Program-made: the position numbers and the translations under genes | Shown: positions 7,305 to 14,765 of the stretch, piece after piece | Layout: the number at the start of each line of letters is the position of its first letter | Position numbering within the stretch: the stretch's first letter is position 1 | From: DASXRU01 sp036506395 | GTDB lineage: Bacteria; Acidobacteriota; Blastocatellia; Pyrinomonadales; Pyrinomonadaceae | NCBI GenBank assembly: GCA_036506395.1 | Contig: DASXRU010000268.1 | Coordinates: 1 to 22,242 of the forward strand | Reading direction: 5' to 3' | Length of the DNA: 22,242 bases | Notes under the pieces: model-generated | Seen by the model: the letters and a program-made list of their open reading frames with translations, nothing else | What the model was told of the DNA's origin: nothing | The model's database searches: none

Positions 7305-7444
7305 AGTCAGTGGTTAGTTGTCAGTTGTCAGTTGTAAAGACAGGGTAGTCAGTGGTCAGTAGTTAGTGGTCAGTTGCAAAGACTGGGTCTTAGCACACAA
7401 TGTGACAGCAATTACAACTGACTACTGACAACTAACTACTGACA
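7305..7444. repeat. Period-7 repeat array with inverted arms between the permease genes
   Basis: Heptads of the form AGTNGTC/AGTNGTT (for example AGTAGTC, AGTGGTT, AGTTGTC) run from about 7303 to 7337. A second direct block follows at about 7345-7377. An inverted block at 7412-7444 is complementary to 7305-7337 at 30 of 33 positions. The array fills the gap between two paralogous permease genes and ends about 13 bases before the second start codon. Confidence 0.85.
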
Positions 7445-7457
7445 GCCGTTTACAGTT

Positions 7458-8726
7458 ATGAGTCTGTTCAAAGGAAACATTTATGAGAACCTGAGGATGG
7501 GGTTGGACACGCTTTGGCAGCACAAGCTCCGTTCGTTGCTGACCGTGCTGGGCGTAGTCATTGGCACGATGACAGTCATCGTGATCGCGGCGTTTGTTTC
7601 CGGCATAGATACGCGCGTCTCCAGGGAGATCGAGTCGTTCGGCACAAACTCGATCTACATCTACAGATTCGATCCCGGTTTCAATTTCAATCCCTCAGCG
7701 GAAGAGCGAATGCGCAAGCCAATCAGCTACGAAGACTCTTTGGCTATTGAAGCCGAGTGCCCCTCAGTCGCGTACGTCGCGGCCTTCATGTCTCCGGTGG
7801 ACTTCACCGCCGGGCCCTTCACCGAGCGGGTCAACGTGCGCTATCGCCAGATAGAAATGACCAACGCGGCGGTGCAGGGGGCCTCACCGGCCTATTTCAG
7901 AATGGGTGTAACGACGGTCGCCGAAGGCCGCTATTACACCGAAGAGGAGAATGCCCGGCACGCCAGCGTGGTCGTCCTTGGCCGCGACGTGGCCAATGTG
8001 CTTTTCCCTTTCACCAACGCCCTCGACCAGGACATTACAATCAATGGCCGCAACTATCGCGTTATCGGCGTCCTGGCCGAGCGCGACATCTTTCTGGTAG
8101 GCGCTGAAGATCCTAACAATGAAAACAAGGCCGTCTATATGCCTTACCTGACGCTCAGGAAACTCTATCCGGAAGTAACCGATAATTTTGTGATGGCCCA
8201 GGCAAAGCCGGGTCAGATGAACCAGGCAGCCGAAGAAGTGCGCGAGATTTTGCGACGTCGCCGGAAAGTCCCCTATGACAAACCGGACAACTTCGGTATC
8301 TCAACGTCCGATCAAATCATTAGCCAGTTTGGCGCCATCACCGGAGGTGTCTTCGCTTTGATGGTGGCAATCTCGAGTGTCGGCTTGCTGATCGGCGGCA
8401 TCGGCGTGATGAACATCATGCTGGTCTCGGTGACCGAGCGCACTCGCGAGATTGGAGTGCGCAAAGCGATCGGCGCGCGCCGGCGCGACATAGTTGTTCA
8501 GTTTTTGATTGAGGCAGCAACATTAACCGGAGTAGGTGGTCTGCTGGGCATCGCCGTCGGCTGCATCATCGCCTTGCTGATCAAAACAATCATGCCGACC
8601 TACATTCCGCTTTGGGCCCCCCTGGTGGGCTTTACTGTCTCCGTCGGCCTGGGATTGGTCTTTGGCCTCTGGCCTGCGTGGAAGGCCGCCCGCCTCAATC
8701 CAATCGATGCGCTGCGCTACGAATAG
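7458..8726 (+). CDS. ABC transporter permease, MacB/FtsX type (second copy)
   Basis: The 422-residue protein is paralogous to its upstream neighbour, with the same layout: segment at about 24-47 (HKLRSLLTVLGVVIGTMTVI), periplasmic MacB_PCD domain at about 48-285, then three C-terminal segments. The cytoplasmic signature is GVMNIMLVSVTERTREIGVR followed by KAIGARRRDI, and it ends WPAWKAARLNPIDALRYE. The tandem pair suggests a heteromeric permease or a duplicated exporter. No ATP-binding subunit is present before or after. No Shine-Dalgarno sequence is seen; the repeat array ends just ahead of the ATG. The family call is firm; the substrate is unknown. Confidence 0.93.
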   Translation: MSLFKGNIYENLRMGLDTLWQHKLRSLLTVLGVVIGTMTVIVIAAFVSGIDTRVSREIESFGTNSIYIYRFDPGFNFNPSAEERMRKPISYEDSLAIEAECPSVAYVAAFMSPVDFTAGPFTERVNVRYRQIEMTNAAVQGASPAYFRMGVTTVAEGRYYTEEENARHASVVVLGRDVANVLFPFTNALDQDITINGRNYRVIGVLAERDIFLVGAEDPNNENKAVYMPYLTLRKLYPEVTDNFVMAQAKPGQMNQAAEEVREILRRRRKVPYDKPDNFGISTSDQIISQFGAITGGVFALMVAISSVGLLIGGIGVMNIMLVSVTERTREIGVRKAIGARRRDIVVQFLIEAATLTGVGGLLGIAVGCIIALLIKTIMPTYIPLWAPLVGFTVSVGLGLVFGLWPAWKAARLNPIDALRYE

Positions 8727-8746
8727 GTAGACAGAAAACTCGTTAA

Positions 8747-9340
8747 ATGGGTGTAGCCAAACTAACTGACCAGAACACGATCGTTCCCGCCGCTAGCAAG
8801 TATGCCGAGGTGGAGCGGGAGCGGCGATATCTTTTGCAGGACTTGCCCGCAGGTTTGACGAGGGCCGATCCTCATCGGCAGATAACCGACAACTACATCA
8901 CCGGAACGCGACTGCGTATCCGCAAGGTGCGTGATCCCAAAACAAACAAGTGGACCGTGAAGTTTACGCAGAAATTTACCCCCAACCCCCAGGACCTCGC
9001 GCGCACAATTATCACCAACATCTATCTCAACGCGCTGGAAGCCGAGACGCTCTCGGTCTTCGACGCCAACGAGATTCGCAAGAACCGTTACTACTTTGAA
9101 TTCGCAGGGCGAGTGTTTTCAATTGACATGTTTCTCGGCGATCTGTTTGGCCTGGTGCTGGCGGAGGTTAGCTTTGAAACCGATGAAGAACTTAACAGCT
9201 TTCCCAAACCGCCCTTTGCAATTGCCGACGTAACTAACAATGAAACATTCACCGGCGGCCGGCTTAGTGAATTGACGTTCGAAGATATTCGCGAGGAAGT
9301 TAAGCGCTGTGCGATGAATATGGAGGCTGCGGCTAAATGA
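8747..9340 (+). CDS. CYTH-domain protein (triphosphate tunnel metalloenzyme fold)
   Basis: The 197-residue cytoplasmic protein has the N-terminal EVERERRYLL motif, matching the ExExK-type signature of CYTH enzymes with a basic residue following. Alternating charged strands follow: RLRIRKVRDPKTNKWTVKFT (about 56-75), EIRKNRYYF, FSIDMFLGDLFGLVLAEVSF and an acidic FETDEELNSF. These are the inward-facing residues of the beta-tunnel that binds metal and a triphosphate. Members hydrolyse inorganic triphosphate or ThTP, or make cAMP; which applies cannot be told from this sequence. The gene starts 20 bases after the permease gene and its stop overlaps the next start as ATGA, so it is probably co-transcribed and coupled with the lipoprotein gene downstream. 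Confidence 0.85.
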   Translation: MGVAKLTDQNTIVPAASKYAEVERERRYLLQDLPAGLTRADPHRQITDNYITGTRLRIRKVRDPKTNKWTVKFTQKFTPNPQDLARTIITNIYLNALEAETLSVFDANEIRKNRYYFEFAGRVFSIDMFLGDLFGLVLAEVSFETDEELNSFPKPPFAIADVTNNETFTGGRLSELTFEDIREEVKRCAMNMEAAAK

Positions 9341-10506
9341 AACGGACTGTTTTGCTCGGTATCACCGCCTTGCTGCTGGGACTGTTCTCGGTCTTGCCGG
9401 CCTGCACGCGAAAAAGCGCTCCAGGCCAGTCCGCCAACTCCCCAGGCAGCAAACAACAAACTGACCAGACCAGCGCTCCCGCCAGCGGTGGCCAGTTGGG
9501 CGAAACTAAAGTCTTTGCCGGGTCAATCGGCAGCAGCAACGACTTGCAAATGAAACTGCTGCGTAGCGGCGACGATCTCTCCGGGACTTATTCCTACGTC
9601 AGGATCGGCAAGCCAATCACACTTAAAGGAACAATCGACAAAGACGGCAACCTTACGCTGTTTGAGTATGACGCCGGCAATGCCCAGACCGGTGTGTTCA
9701 AAGGCAAGTGGGACACGTCTGATACCACCGCGGTAAAGATTGAGGGCACATGGTCGAAACCAAACGGCGACAAGCAGGCAAAGTTTAGCCTGATTGAGGA
9801 GCCAATAAGTTTCACCAGCGGTTTGGAGCTTATAACCAAACAAATCAAAGAATCAGACAACAAGTTGAAGTACGACATTGAGGCGCAATATCCGCAAATC
9901 AGCGGCTCAACCGAGGCGCGCATAACGCGATTCAATTCGCTGACAAAGGGTTTGGTCTCGAAGAAGATTAGCGAGTTCAAGAAAGACATGGCGGAAAGGT
10001 CGGCAGAAGAGGAACAGCCACCCAGCGATTCCGACATGAGAAGCGACCTGGGCATTGGCTACCACATCGCGCTGGCGAATGACGATTTCGTGAGCGTGGG
10101 TTTTGGCATCGGGGGATACTCTCGAGGCGCCGCCCATCCCTACTCGTACACTGAACCGATTAATTACGATCTTAAGAACGGCAAAACGCTGAAGCTGGCC
10201 GATCTATTCAAGCCTTCATCGAGTTATTTGAAAGTAATCTCGGCCTATTGCGTCAACGATCTAAAAAAGCAGGCAAAAGCCCAGGGTCCGGACTCAGCCC
10301 TAACGAGCGACTGGATTCAAACTGGCGCCGCCGCAAAGGCTGAGAACTACAAGAGCTGGACAATCACCAGGAAAGGATTGGCTATAAACTTTGACGCCTA
10401 TCAGGTAGGGCCGTATGCGGCGGGTCCGCAATTTGTCTCGGTTCCTTATTCGGCATTGCAAGACACGATTAACCCGGACGGGCCATTGGGTCAATTTGTT
10501 AAGTAA
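9337..10506 (+). CDS. Lipoprotein with DUF3298 (RsiV-like) domain
   Basis: The 389-residue protein has a lipoprotein signal: MKRTVLLGITALLLGLFSVLPAC, with lipobox LPAC placing the lipidated Cys23, followed by a low-complexity Ser/Gln/Gly linker (about 24-55). Residues about 60-155 form a beta-rich section with repeated GTYSY and GTW strands (MKLLRSGDDLSGTYSYVRIG). The C-terminal part resembles DUF4163 followed by DUF3298, as in RsiV and PdaC: YPQISGSTEARITRFNSLTK, then YSYTEPINYDLKNGKTLKLA and DLFKPSSSYLKVI. In RsiV this domain binds lysozyme. Here a role as a surface or periplasmic lipoprotein is inferred. The ATG overlaps the preceding stop (ATGA), implying translational coupling. Confidence 0.85.
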   Translation: MKRTVLLGITALLLGLFSVLPACTRKSAPGQSANSPGSKQQTDQTSAPASGGQLGETKVFAGSIGSSNDLQMKLLRSGDDLSGTYSYVRIGKPITLKGTIDKDGNLTLFEYDAGNAQTGVFKGKWDTSDTTAVKIEGTWSKPNGDKQAKFSLIEEPISFTSGLELITKQIKESDNKLKYDIEAQYPQISGSTEARITRFNSLTKGLVSKKISEFKKDMAERSAEEEQPPSDSDMRSDLGIGYHIALANDDFVSVGFGIGGYSRGAAHPYSYTEPINYDLKNGKTLKLADLFKPSSSYLKVISAYCVNDLKKQAKAQGPDSALTSDWIQTGAAAKAENYKSWTITRKGLAINFDAYQVGPYAAGPQFVSVPYSALQDTINPDGPLGQFVK

Positions 10507-10517
10507 GTGGCACAGCT

Positions 10518-10736
10518 ATGAATCGTCTTGTCGGCTTATCAGTAGTTGTAGTGGGCGGGTGCGTAATCGTCATTGGTCTGTTGATCTACTCGGGCGGGAT
10601 GAACTGGTTTGGCAAGTTGCCGGGTGATTTTCGCTATGAAAGCGGCCGGGTGCAGATTTATGCCCCGATTGTTTCGATGCTAATCCTATCGCTGGCTATA
10701 AGTTTGATCCTCTATTTGATCCGCAGGTTTTTGTAG
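10518..10736 (+). CDS. DUF2905 small membrane protein
   Basis: The 72-residue protein has two membrane helices, at about 4-26 (VGLSVVVVGGCVIVIGLLIY) and 48-70 (YAPIVSMLILSLAISLILYL). Between them is the motif GKLPGDFRYE, diagnostic for DUF2905, a widespread inner-membrane family of unknown function. It begins 11 bases after the lipoprotein gene, so it is probably the last gene of that transcription unit. Its TAG stop codon lies within the first bases of the inverted repeat that follows, so the element defines the C-terminus. Confidence 0.85.
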   Translation: MNRLVGLSVVVVGGCVIVIGLLIYSGGMNWFGKLPGDFRYESGRVQIYAPIVSMLILSLAISLILYLIRRFL

Positions 10737-10802
10737 GACAGACATTCCTGTCTGTCATTTGACTGGAAAGAAAGAAGGGACAGACAGGAATGTCTGTCCT
10801 AC
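10733..10802. repeat. 24-bp perfect inverted repeat between convergent genes
   Basis: The left arm at 10733-10756 and the right arm at 10779-10802 are exact reverse complements (24 of 24), separated by 22 bases. Each arm is itself a small hairpin: GACAGACA, TTCC, TGTCTGTC on the left, with the complementary GGAA loop on the right. The element can thus fold as one long hairpin or two short ones, like a BIME built of two opposed REP units. It lies exactly between the stop codons of two convergent genes and may act as a two-way terminator, although no T-tract is present. Confidence 0.88.
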
Positions 10803-12071
10803 TTACGCTGCTTCTGCAATTCCTGAATCTGAATACTCCGCCGCATACGTGCGCGTGAAATAGACCGCCGCCAGAAAAGCCACCAACATAATCGCGGCCG
10901 CAGTCCAGAAAGTAACAAACAGCGAGTGGTCGCTCATGTGATGGCTATCCCGGTCCGCGCCCATGTGGGCAATTGCACTGTGAATCAACACGGCTGCCAG
11001 TAGTGGGCCCACAACGCGCGCGAGGCTGGCCACAGACTGTGTAACTCCGAGCACACTTCCCTGCATGGCGGGCCCGGCACTTTTTGAGGCCAGACTGGTC
11101 AGCGCCGGAGTTGCGAGCGAGTTTCCCAGCGAGAAGATGCCACCGCCGATAAGCAGCGCCGCCAGCCCGCCCGTATTTGGCCCTACGAAGGGAACAGCAA
11201 AAAGGCTGCCCGCAAAAAACAGCGCGCCCACAATGACCAGTGGTAGCTCACCAAACCGTTTCACCAGACGGCCAATCAAGCCACCCTGAATGATCACTGC
11301 GATAACGCCGACATACGCGAATAGCCAGCCAGTGTGCTGCGCGTCATAGCCAAAACGAAACATCGTGTAGAGCGAAAACGATGTCGTCATGATCGAGAAA
11401 GCTACGATGAAAAGAAAATAGATGGTAAGCACAAACCCGAGACGCGGTTGGGCCAAGGAGTTAACCAATTGGGCCCAGCCCCTCCCCCCAGCTGCCGATA
11501 TTCGCGCGGGATGATCTTTCGTTACCGTTTCCGGCAAAGTGAAATAGAGCAAGATTGCGTTTGCCAGCGCCAGGCCGGCAGCGAAAAGAAACGGCACGTT
11601 GATTCCCCACCGGCTCAATATACCGCCAAGCGCGGGACCAAAGATAAAACCTAACCCGAACGCGGCGCCGATAATTCCCATTCCCCTGGCGCGGTCTTCC
11701 TTCGTCGTGATGTCCGCGATATAGGCCTGCGCTGTCGAGATGTTACCGCCGGAAATACCGTCAATAATCCGTCCCAGAAAAAGCATCCACAACGTAGTCG
11801 CCAATCCGAGAATCAGAAATCCCAGGCTGGTGCCAAGAATGCTCAGAAGCAACACAGGCCGCCGGCCATATTTGTCAGACAGTCTGCCCAGCATGGGCGA
11901 GAAAACAACCTGCATGATCGAGTATGAGGCGAACAGCACTCCTACCATGCGGGGCGTGGCGTTGAATCTGGTGCCTTCGGCATAGAAGGGCAGCACCGGA
12001 ATGACGATGCCGAAGCCGACCAGGTCGATAAAGACAGTGATGAAGATGACCAGGAGTGGCGAACGTTTCAT
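10803..12071 (-). CDS. MFS transporter, TetA-like DHA1 family
   Basis: The 422-residue, 12-segment inner-membrane protein resembles TetA-type drug:H+ antiporters. The N-terminus LVIFITVFIDLVGFGIVIPV matches segment 1 of that group. Motif A GRLSDKYGRR is at residues 62-71, with RIIDGISGGN in segment 4 and motif C GFIFGPALGG at about 141-150. These motifs predict proton-driven export; tetracycline as substrate is only a family-level guess. It follows the DoxX gene on the same strand with a 48-base gap, so the two may be co-transcribed. The stop codon directly abuts the inverted repeat at 10733-10802. Confidence 0.9.
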   Translation of the reverse strand: MKRSPLLVIFITVFIDLVGFGIVIPVLPFYAEGTRFNATPRMVGVLFASYSIMQVVFSPMLGRLSDKYGRRPVLLLSILGTSLGFLILGLATTLWMLFLGRIIDGISGGNISTAQAYIADITTKEDRARGMGIIGAAFGLGFIFGPALGGILSRWGINVPFLFAAGLALANAILLYFTLPETVTKDHPARISAAGGRGWAQLVNSLAQPRLGFVLTIYFLFIVAFSIMTTSFSLYTMFRFGYDAQHTGWLFAYVGVIAVIIQGGLIGRLVKRFGELPLVIVGALFFAGSLFAVPFVGPNTGGLAALLIGGGIFSLGNSLATPALTSLASKSAGPAMQGSVLGVTQSVASLARVVGPLLAAVLIHSAIAHMGADRDSHHMSDHSLFVTFWTAAAIMLVAFLAAVYFTRTYAAEYSDSGIAEAA

Positions 12072-12086
12072 GAACGTTTAAGTGTC

Positions 12087-12120
12087 AACTTGAAGCCTGA
12101 AGCTTGAACTTGAAACTTGC
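12087..12120. repeat. Short period-7 array between DoxX and MFS genes
   Basis: Units AACTTGA, AGCCTGA, AGCTTGA, then ACTTGA (six bases) and AACTTGC fill most of the 48-base gap. AGCTTGA near the middle contains the palindrome AGCT. No long inverted arm is visible in this copy. The last base of the array is part of the DoxX stop codon (TAG, minus strand). Confidence 0.6.
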
Positions 12121-12551
12121 TAACGTCGCGGCGTCAGGGCCTTGTCAATTGAAAGATGTCCTCCTCCAGAAATCAGCAATGCTACTGCCATCGCCAGCAG
12201 GGCCAGCGGATATTCGAGACCTTTATTATTGGCGAAGAAGTTTGGCCAATGGACGCCGATGATGGCGGTGAGCATTGTGATGACAATGAAGAATGCCCCC
12301 ACGCGCGTAAGGAGTCCCAACACCACCAGCATCCCGCCGATAAACTCTGAAAAAGCCGCTGCCCCCATCCAGAGCCACGCCGGACGCATGAAGGGAAACG
12401 GAGTATCGAAAGCTGTCCAGGCGCGCAAGCCCGGGCCATTGAACTTACCCAGGACTTTTTGCGCACCGTGCGCAATAAAGATGGTGCCCATAGCAAGCCG
12501 TATCGGCAGCGGCATCCAGACGGGCCAGGTTCTGATTAGTGTTCGAAACAT
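12120..12551 (-). CDS. DoxX family membrane protein
   Basis: The 143-residue protein has four membrane helices, typical of DoxX. Segment 1 is PIRLAMGTIFIAHGAQKVLG, where the IAHGAQKV motif is diagnostic. Then come AFSEFIGGMLVVLGLLTRVG and FFIVITMLTAIIGVHWPNFF, followed by YPLALLAMAVALLISGGGHL. DoxX proteins are small integral membrane proteins linked in various bacteria to quinone-dependent oxidation or to oxidative and thiol stress; the role here is not known. The frame extends 14 residues upstream to an ATG at 12593 with no ribosome binding site. The ATG at 12551 is preferred because AGGA lies nine bases ahead of it on the minus strand and because family members start near here. Confidence 0.87.
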   Translation of the reverse strand: MFRTLIRTWPVWMPLPIRLAMGTIFIAHGAQKVLGKFNGPGLRAWTAFDTPFPFMRPAWLWMGAAAFSEFIGGMLVVLGLLTRVGAFFIVITMLTAIIGVHWPNFFANNKGLEYPLALLAMAVALLISGGGHLSIDKALTPRR

Positions 12552-12700
12552 CAGGGAAGATCCTTTCGTCAGGGGTTTGCTCAGCGACGACATATTAAGT
12601 TATCTGCATCGAAATGTCGCTCGCGAATTCCGACAACTCCGTCCGGTAGGTAGTGGTTAAGTTTCCTCCAAATGGGTGGAACATAAAATTGCAGCAGTGA

Positions 12701-12958
12701 AGGGCCGAAGGCTCTTTAGCCGCATTGATGCGGCTTCCCCGCAGGGTTACTAGACCGGCCGTTATACGGCCGGGGTCAGGACGCACCCAAGATCCGAAAG
12801 CCCGTTTTTAACGGGCTTATCTCTGAGGCTTTAGCCGCAATAAAAAGCTCTTAATTAGAAGCACGCTGGAAGCGCGCTAATGGTTAGCGTGCGCCACCGA
12901 CCCAGCATTAAAAGCGCTGGTCTATTAACCCCTTTGGGAAAGCCGTCTGAAGACGGCT
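12701..12958. repeat. Cluster of small palindromes in a 520-base gap
   Basis: The gap 12594-13115 holds no convincing gene but has at least six hairpins. They are AGGGCC/GGCTCT (12701-12715), AGCCGCA/TGCGGCT with TTGA loop (12718-12735), CCGGCCGT/ACGGCCGG (12755-12773), AAGCCCGT/ACGGGCTT (12798-12818), GCACGCT/AGCGTGC (12861-12892) and AGCCGTC/GACGGCT with TGAA loop (12941-12958). CTTTAGCCGCA occurs twice, at 12714-12724 and 12829-12839. This could be a tandem REP cluster or a structured RNA. Confidence 0.65.
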
Positions 12959-13016
12959 GGAGCCCACGCAGATCAATACATCTTCAAACTGCTTCAGTGC
13001 TGCCCGTCACGCTACC

Positions 13017-13045
13017 TTGCACTCGACGGCAAGCGTAAATATAAT
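13017..13045 (+). promoter_or_regulatory. Sigma-70-type promoter of the phosphoesterase gene
   Basis: TTGCAC at 13017-13022, a 17-base spacer, and a perfect TATAAT at 13040-13045. Transcription would begin near 13052, giving a leader of about 64 bases before the ATG at 13116. This is a sequence-only prediction. Confidence 0.5.
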
Positions 13046-13115
13046 GCGCAGCTTCAACACGTGATGTCCCGATTCGCAAAGGATTAGGCCACCAAACAAG
13101 CTACCCGAACAGTCT

Positions 13116-13982
13116 ATGGCCACTTCTACCACACGAACAGCGCGAAATAGTGTCCCACGTCGTAAGCGATTGGAGCAGAAGGAAAGACCCTTACGTGCGC
13201 TCGCCGCCGGCGTCGCTCAGGCAGCCCGCTCTGCTATCACTGAACCATTCTTACTTAGTGTCGAACGCCAACCAATTATTCTCAGCAGACTACCTGCGCC
13301 ACTTGACGGAATGAAGATTGTGCATTTGTCTGATCTTCACCACAGCCCCTTCACCGGAACGGAGCAAATAGAGCGAGCTATCGAGATGGCAAACCGTCTG
13401 GATCCCGATATTGTGGCCTTGACGGGCGACTACATCTCCCATGATCGCAGCTATGCCGCGCGCTGCGCCGAGATGGTTGGACGCCTGCGCGCCCGGTACG
13501 GCGTCTATGCCGTTCTGGGCAATCACGACCACTGGACCGATGCTGCTCTGATCACAGATTTGTTCCGCGCCGAAGGCATACGCGTGCTGGTAAATGAGGG
13601 GTTGCGGTTCGAACAGCGCGGCGCTTCCTTCTGGCTGGCGGGCGTAGACGACACAATGGTTGGACTCGAAGATCTGCCGCTGGCCCTGGCCGGTTCTCGC
13701 GAAAGCGAGATGAAACTCTTGCTGGCGCATAACCCGATTATTCTGCGTCGGGCCGCGCGCGAAGGCGTGGATTTGGTGCTGAGCGGACACACCCATGGTG
13801 GCCAGGTCGCCTGGCGCTCCGAGAAGACCGTCTCCGGTCGACCGCGAAGGCGTCTGCTAAAAGGTCTGGGTAGCCGGGGCGACACTCAAATCTACGTGAC
13901 TCGCGGCCTGGGCACGGTGGTCTTGCCCATACGTTACGGTTGCCCTCCGGAAGTCTCCCTGCTTGAGTTAAGAACCACTTGA
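13116..13982 (+). CDS. Metallophosphoesterase (YaeI-like calcineurin fold)
   Basis: The 288-residue protein has all the metal-binding motifs of a calcineurin-like phosphoesterase: DLHH (Asp73, His75), TGDY (Asp105), GNHDH (Asn136, His137), AHNP (His205) and SGHTHGGQ (His225, His227). The order and C-terminal IYVTRGLGTVVLPIRYGCPP match the YaeI/COG1408 group, which includes enzymes acting on UDP-diacylglucosamine-type lipid A precursors and other phosphodiesters. The first 60 residues are basic and variable (NSVPRRKRLEQKERPLRALA) with no clear membrane segment, so the true start could be further in. Its neighbour encodes a phospholipid enzyme, which would fit a lipid-related role, but this is inference. 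Confidence 0.88.
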   Translation: MATSTTRTARNSVPRRKRLEQKERPLRALAAGVAQAARSAITEPFLLSVERQPIILSRLPAPLDGMKIVHLSDLHHSPFTGTEQIERAIEMANRLDPDIVALTGDYISHDRSYAARCAEMVGRLRARYGVYAVLGNHDHWTDAALITDLFRAEGIRVLVNEGLRFEQRGASFWLAGVDDTMVGLEDLPLALAGSRESEMKLLLAHNPIILRRAAREGVDLVLSGHTHGGQVAWRSEKTVSGRPRRRLLKGLGSRGDTQIYVTRGLGTVVLPIRYGCPPEVSLLELRTT

Positions 13983-13984
13983 GA

Positions 13985-14068
13985 AGTGAATAGTAAATTG
14001 ACGATCGTGAATAGTTCTTCCCACCCGGTCCGTCCATCTATTTTGCGATTCACGATTCACTATTTACT
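13985..14068. repeat. Period-7 repeat array with inverted arms
   Basis: Four heptads on the left (AGTGAAT, AGTAAAT, TGACGAT, CGTGAAT, 13985-14012) face three on the right (ATTCACG, ATTCACT, ATTTACT, 14048-14068), which are their complements. The array begins two bases after the phosphoesterase stop and ends six bases before the ATG of the next gene. Confidence 0.82.
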
Positions 14069-14074
14069 AACCTG

Positions 14075-14665
14075 ATGTCCTCACGAATCATTACGGTGCC
14101 GAACGTGCTCACCCTGTTTCGCATGGTGTTGATTCCCATTTTTGTTTCGCTGCTCTTTTATCAAAAGTTCTGGTGGGCGCTCGCGGTCTTCGTTGTAGCA
14201 GGAATTACGGACGGGCTGGATGGCTTGCTCGCCCGGCGCTTTGCGCAGCAGTCGCAACTCGGGACTGTTCTCGATCCCATTGCGGACAAGCTAATGCTCG
14301 TAACTTCCTTCGTAGTTCTGTCCATGCGGAGCGTTTTCCCTACGCCGTTGCCGGCCCACTTGCCGGTTCCGTTCTGGGTCACAATCTCGGTAATCAGCCG
14401 CGACGTCTTCATCCTTGTAGGCGCGGCAGCGATAAATATCATGACGGGCTTTCGGGGGTTCCGTCCTTCCTGGCTTGGCAAACTAAGCACTTCGGTTCAG
14501 ATATTCGCAATCGCCACCATCATCTTTGCCGCCAGCTTTCCTTATGGCACCGGTTACTACCTGCCAACGCTGTACACCATTGTGGTCGGCCTGGCGGTGC
14601 TTTCCGGAGCACACTACGTGTTCTTCGTCTCCCGACTCCTCAACGAAGAACGCCGGCAGCTCTAG
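14075..14665 (+). CDS. pgsA: CDP-diacylglycerol-glycerol-3-phosphate 3-phosphatidyltransferase (PgsA-like)
   Basis: The 196-residue inner-membrane enzyme starts MSSRIITVPNVLTLFRMVLI, typical of PgsA. The CDP-alcohol phosphatidyltransferase signature is complete: Asp49, Gly50, Ala53, Arg54, Gly63, Asp67 and Asp71 fit DGx2ARx8Gx3Dx3D exactly. Several hydrophobic helices flank it (about 12-45, 72-90, 105-130, 135-150 and 160-182). It would transfer phosphatidyl from CDP-diacylglycerol to glycerol-3-phosphate, the committed step to phosphatidylglycerol; other alcohol acceptors cannot be fully excluded. There is no Shine-Dalgarno sequence in front of the ATG, which lies six bases after a heptad repeat array. 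It probably shares a transcript with the phosphoesterase gene. Confidence 0.88.
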   Translation: MSSRIITVPNVLTLFRMVLIPIFVSLLFYQKFWWALAVFVVAGITDGLDGLLARRFAQQSQLGTVLDPIADKLMLVTSFVVLSMRSVFPTPLPAHLPVPFWVTISVISRDVFILVGAAAINIMTGFRGFRPSWLGKLSTSVQIFAIATIIFAASFPYGTGYYLPTLYTIVVGLAVLSGAHYVFFVSRLLNEERRQL

Positions 14666-14765
14666 GCCTTATCCCCCGCTCAGCCAGCATTTCGCGTCAA
14701 TTCCAACAACGGCTGTAACCTACCCCTTCGCCTTGAAAGCAGGCTCTAACGTGTCTTTTCTTAAA

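Noticed and set aside
7305..7444. Possible CRISPR array
   Set aside because: The repeats are only seven bases long, contiguous without spacers and partly inverted, and there are no cas genes nearby.
10733..10802. Classic intrinsic terminator
   Set aside because: There is no T-tract after either arm, so a Rho-independent terminator in the usual sense is not supported, although a role at transcript ends is possible.
12142..12660. A 172-residue plus-strand frame opposite DoxX
   Set aside because: The minus strand encodes a convincing four-helix DoxX protein with the IAHGAQKV motif; the plus frame is its shadow.
12595..12786. A 63-residue minus-strand frame at the edge of the palindrome-rich gap
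   Set aside because: It runs through two hairpins, has no family features, and is likely a chance frame within repeat sequence.
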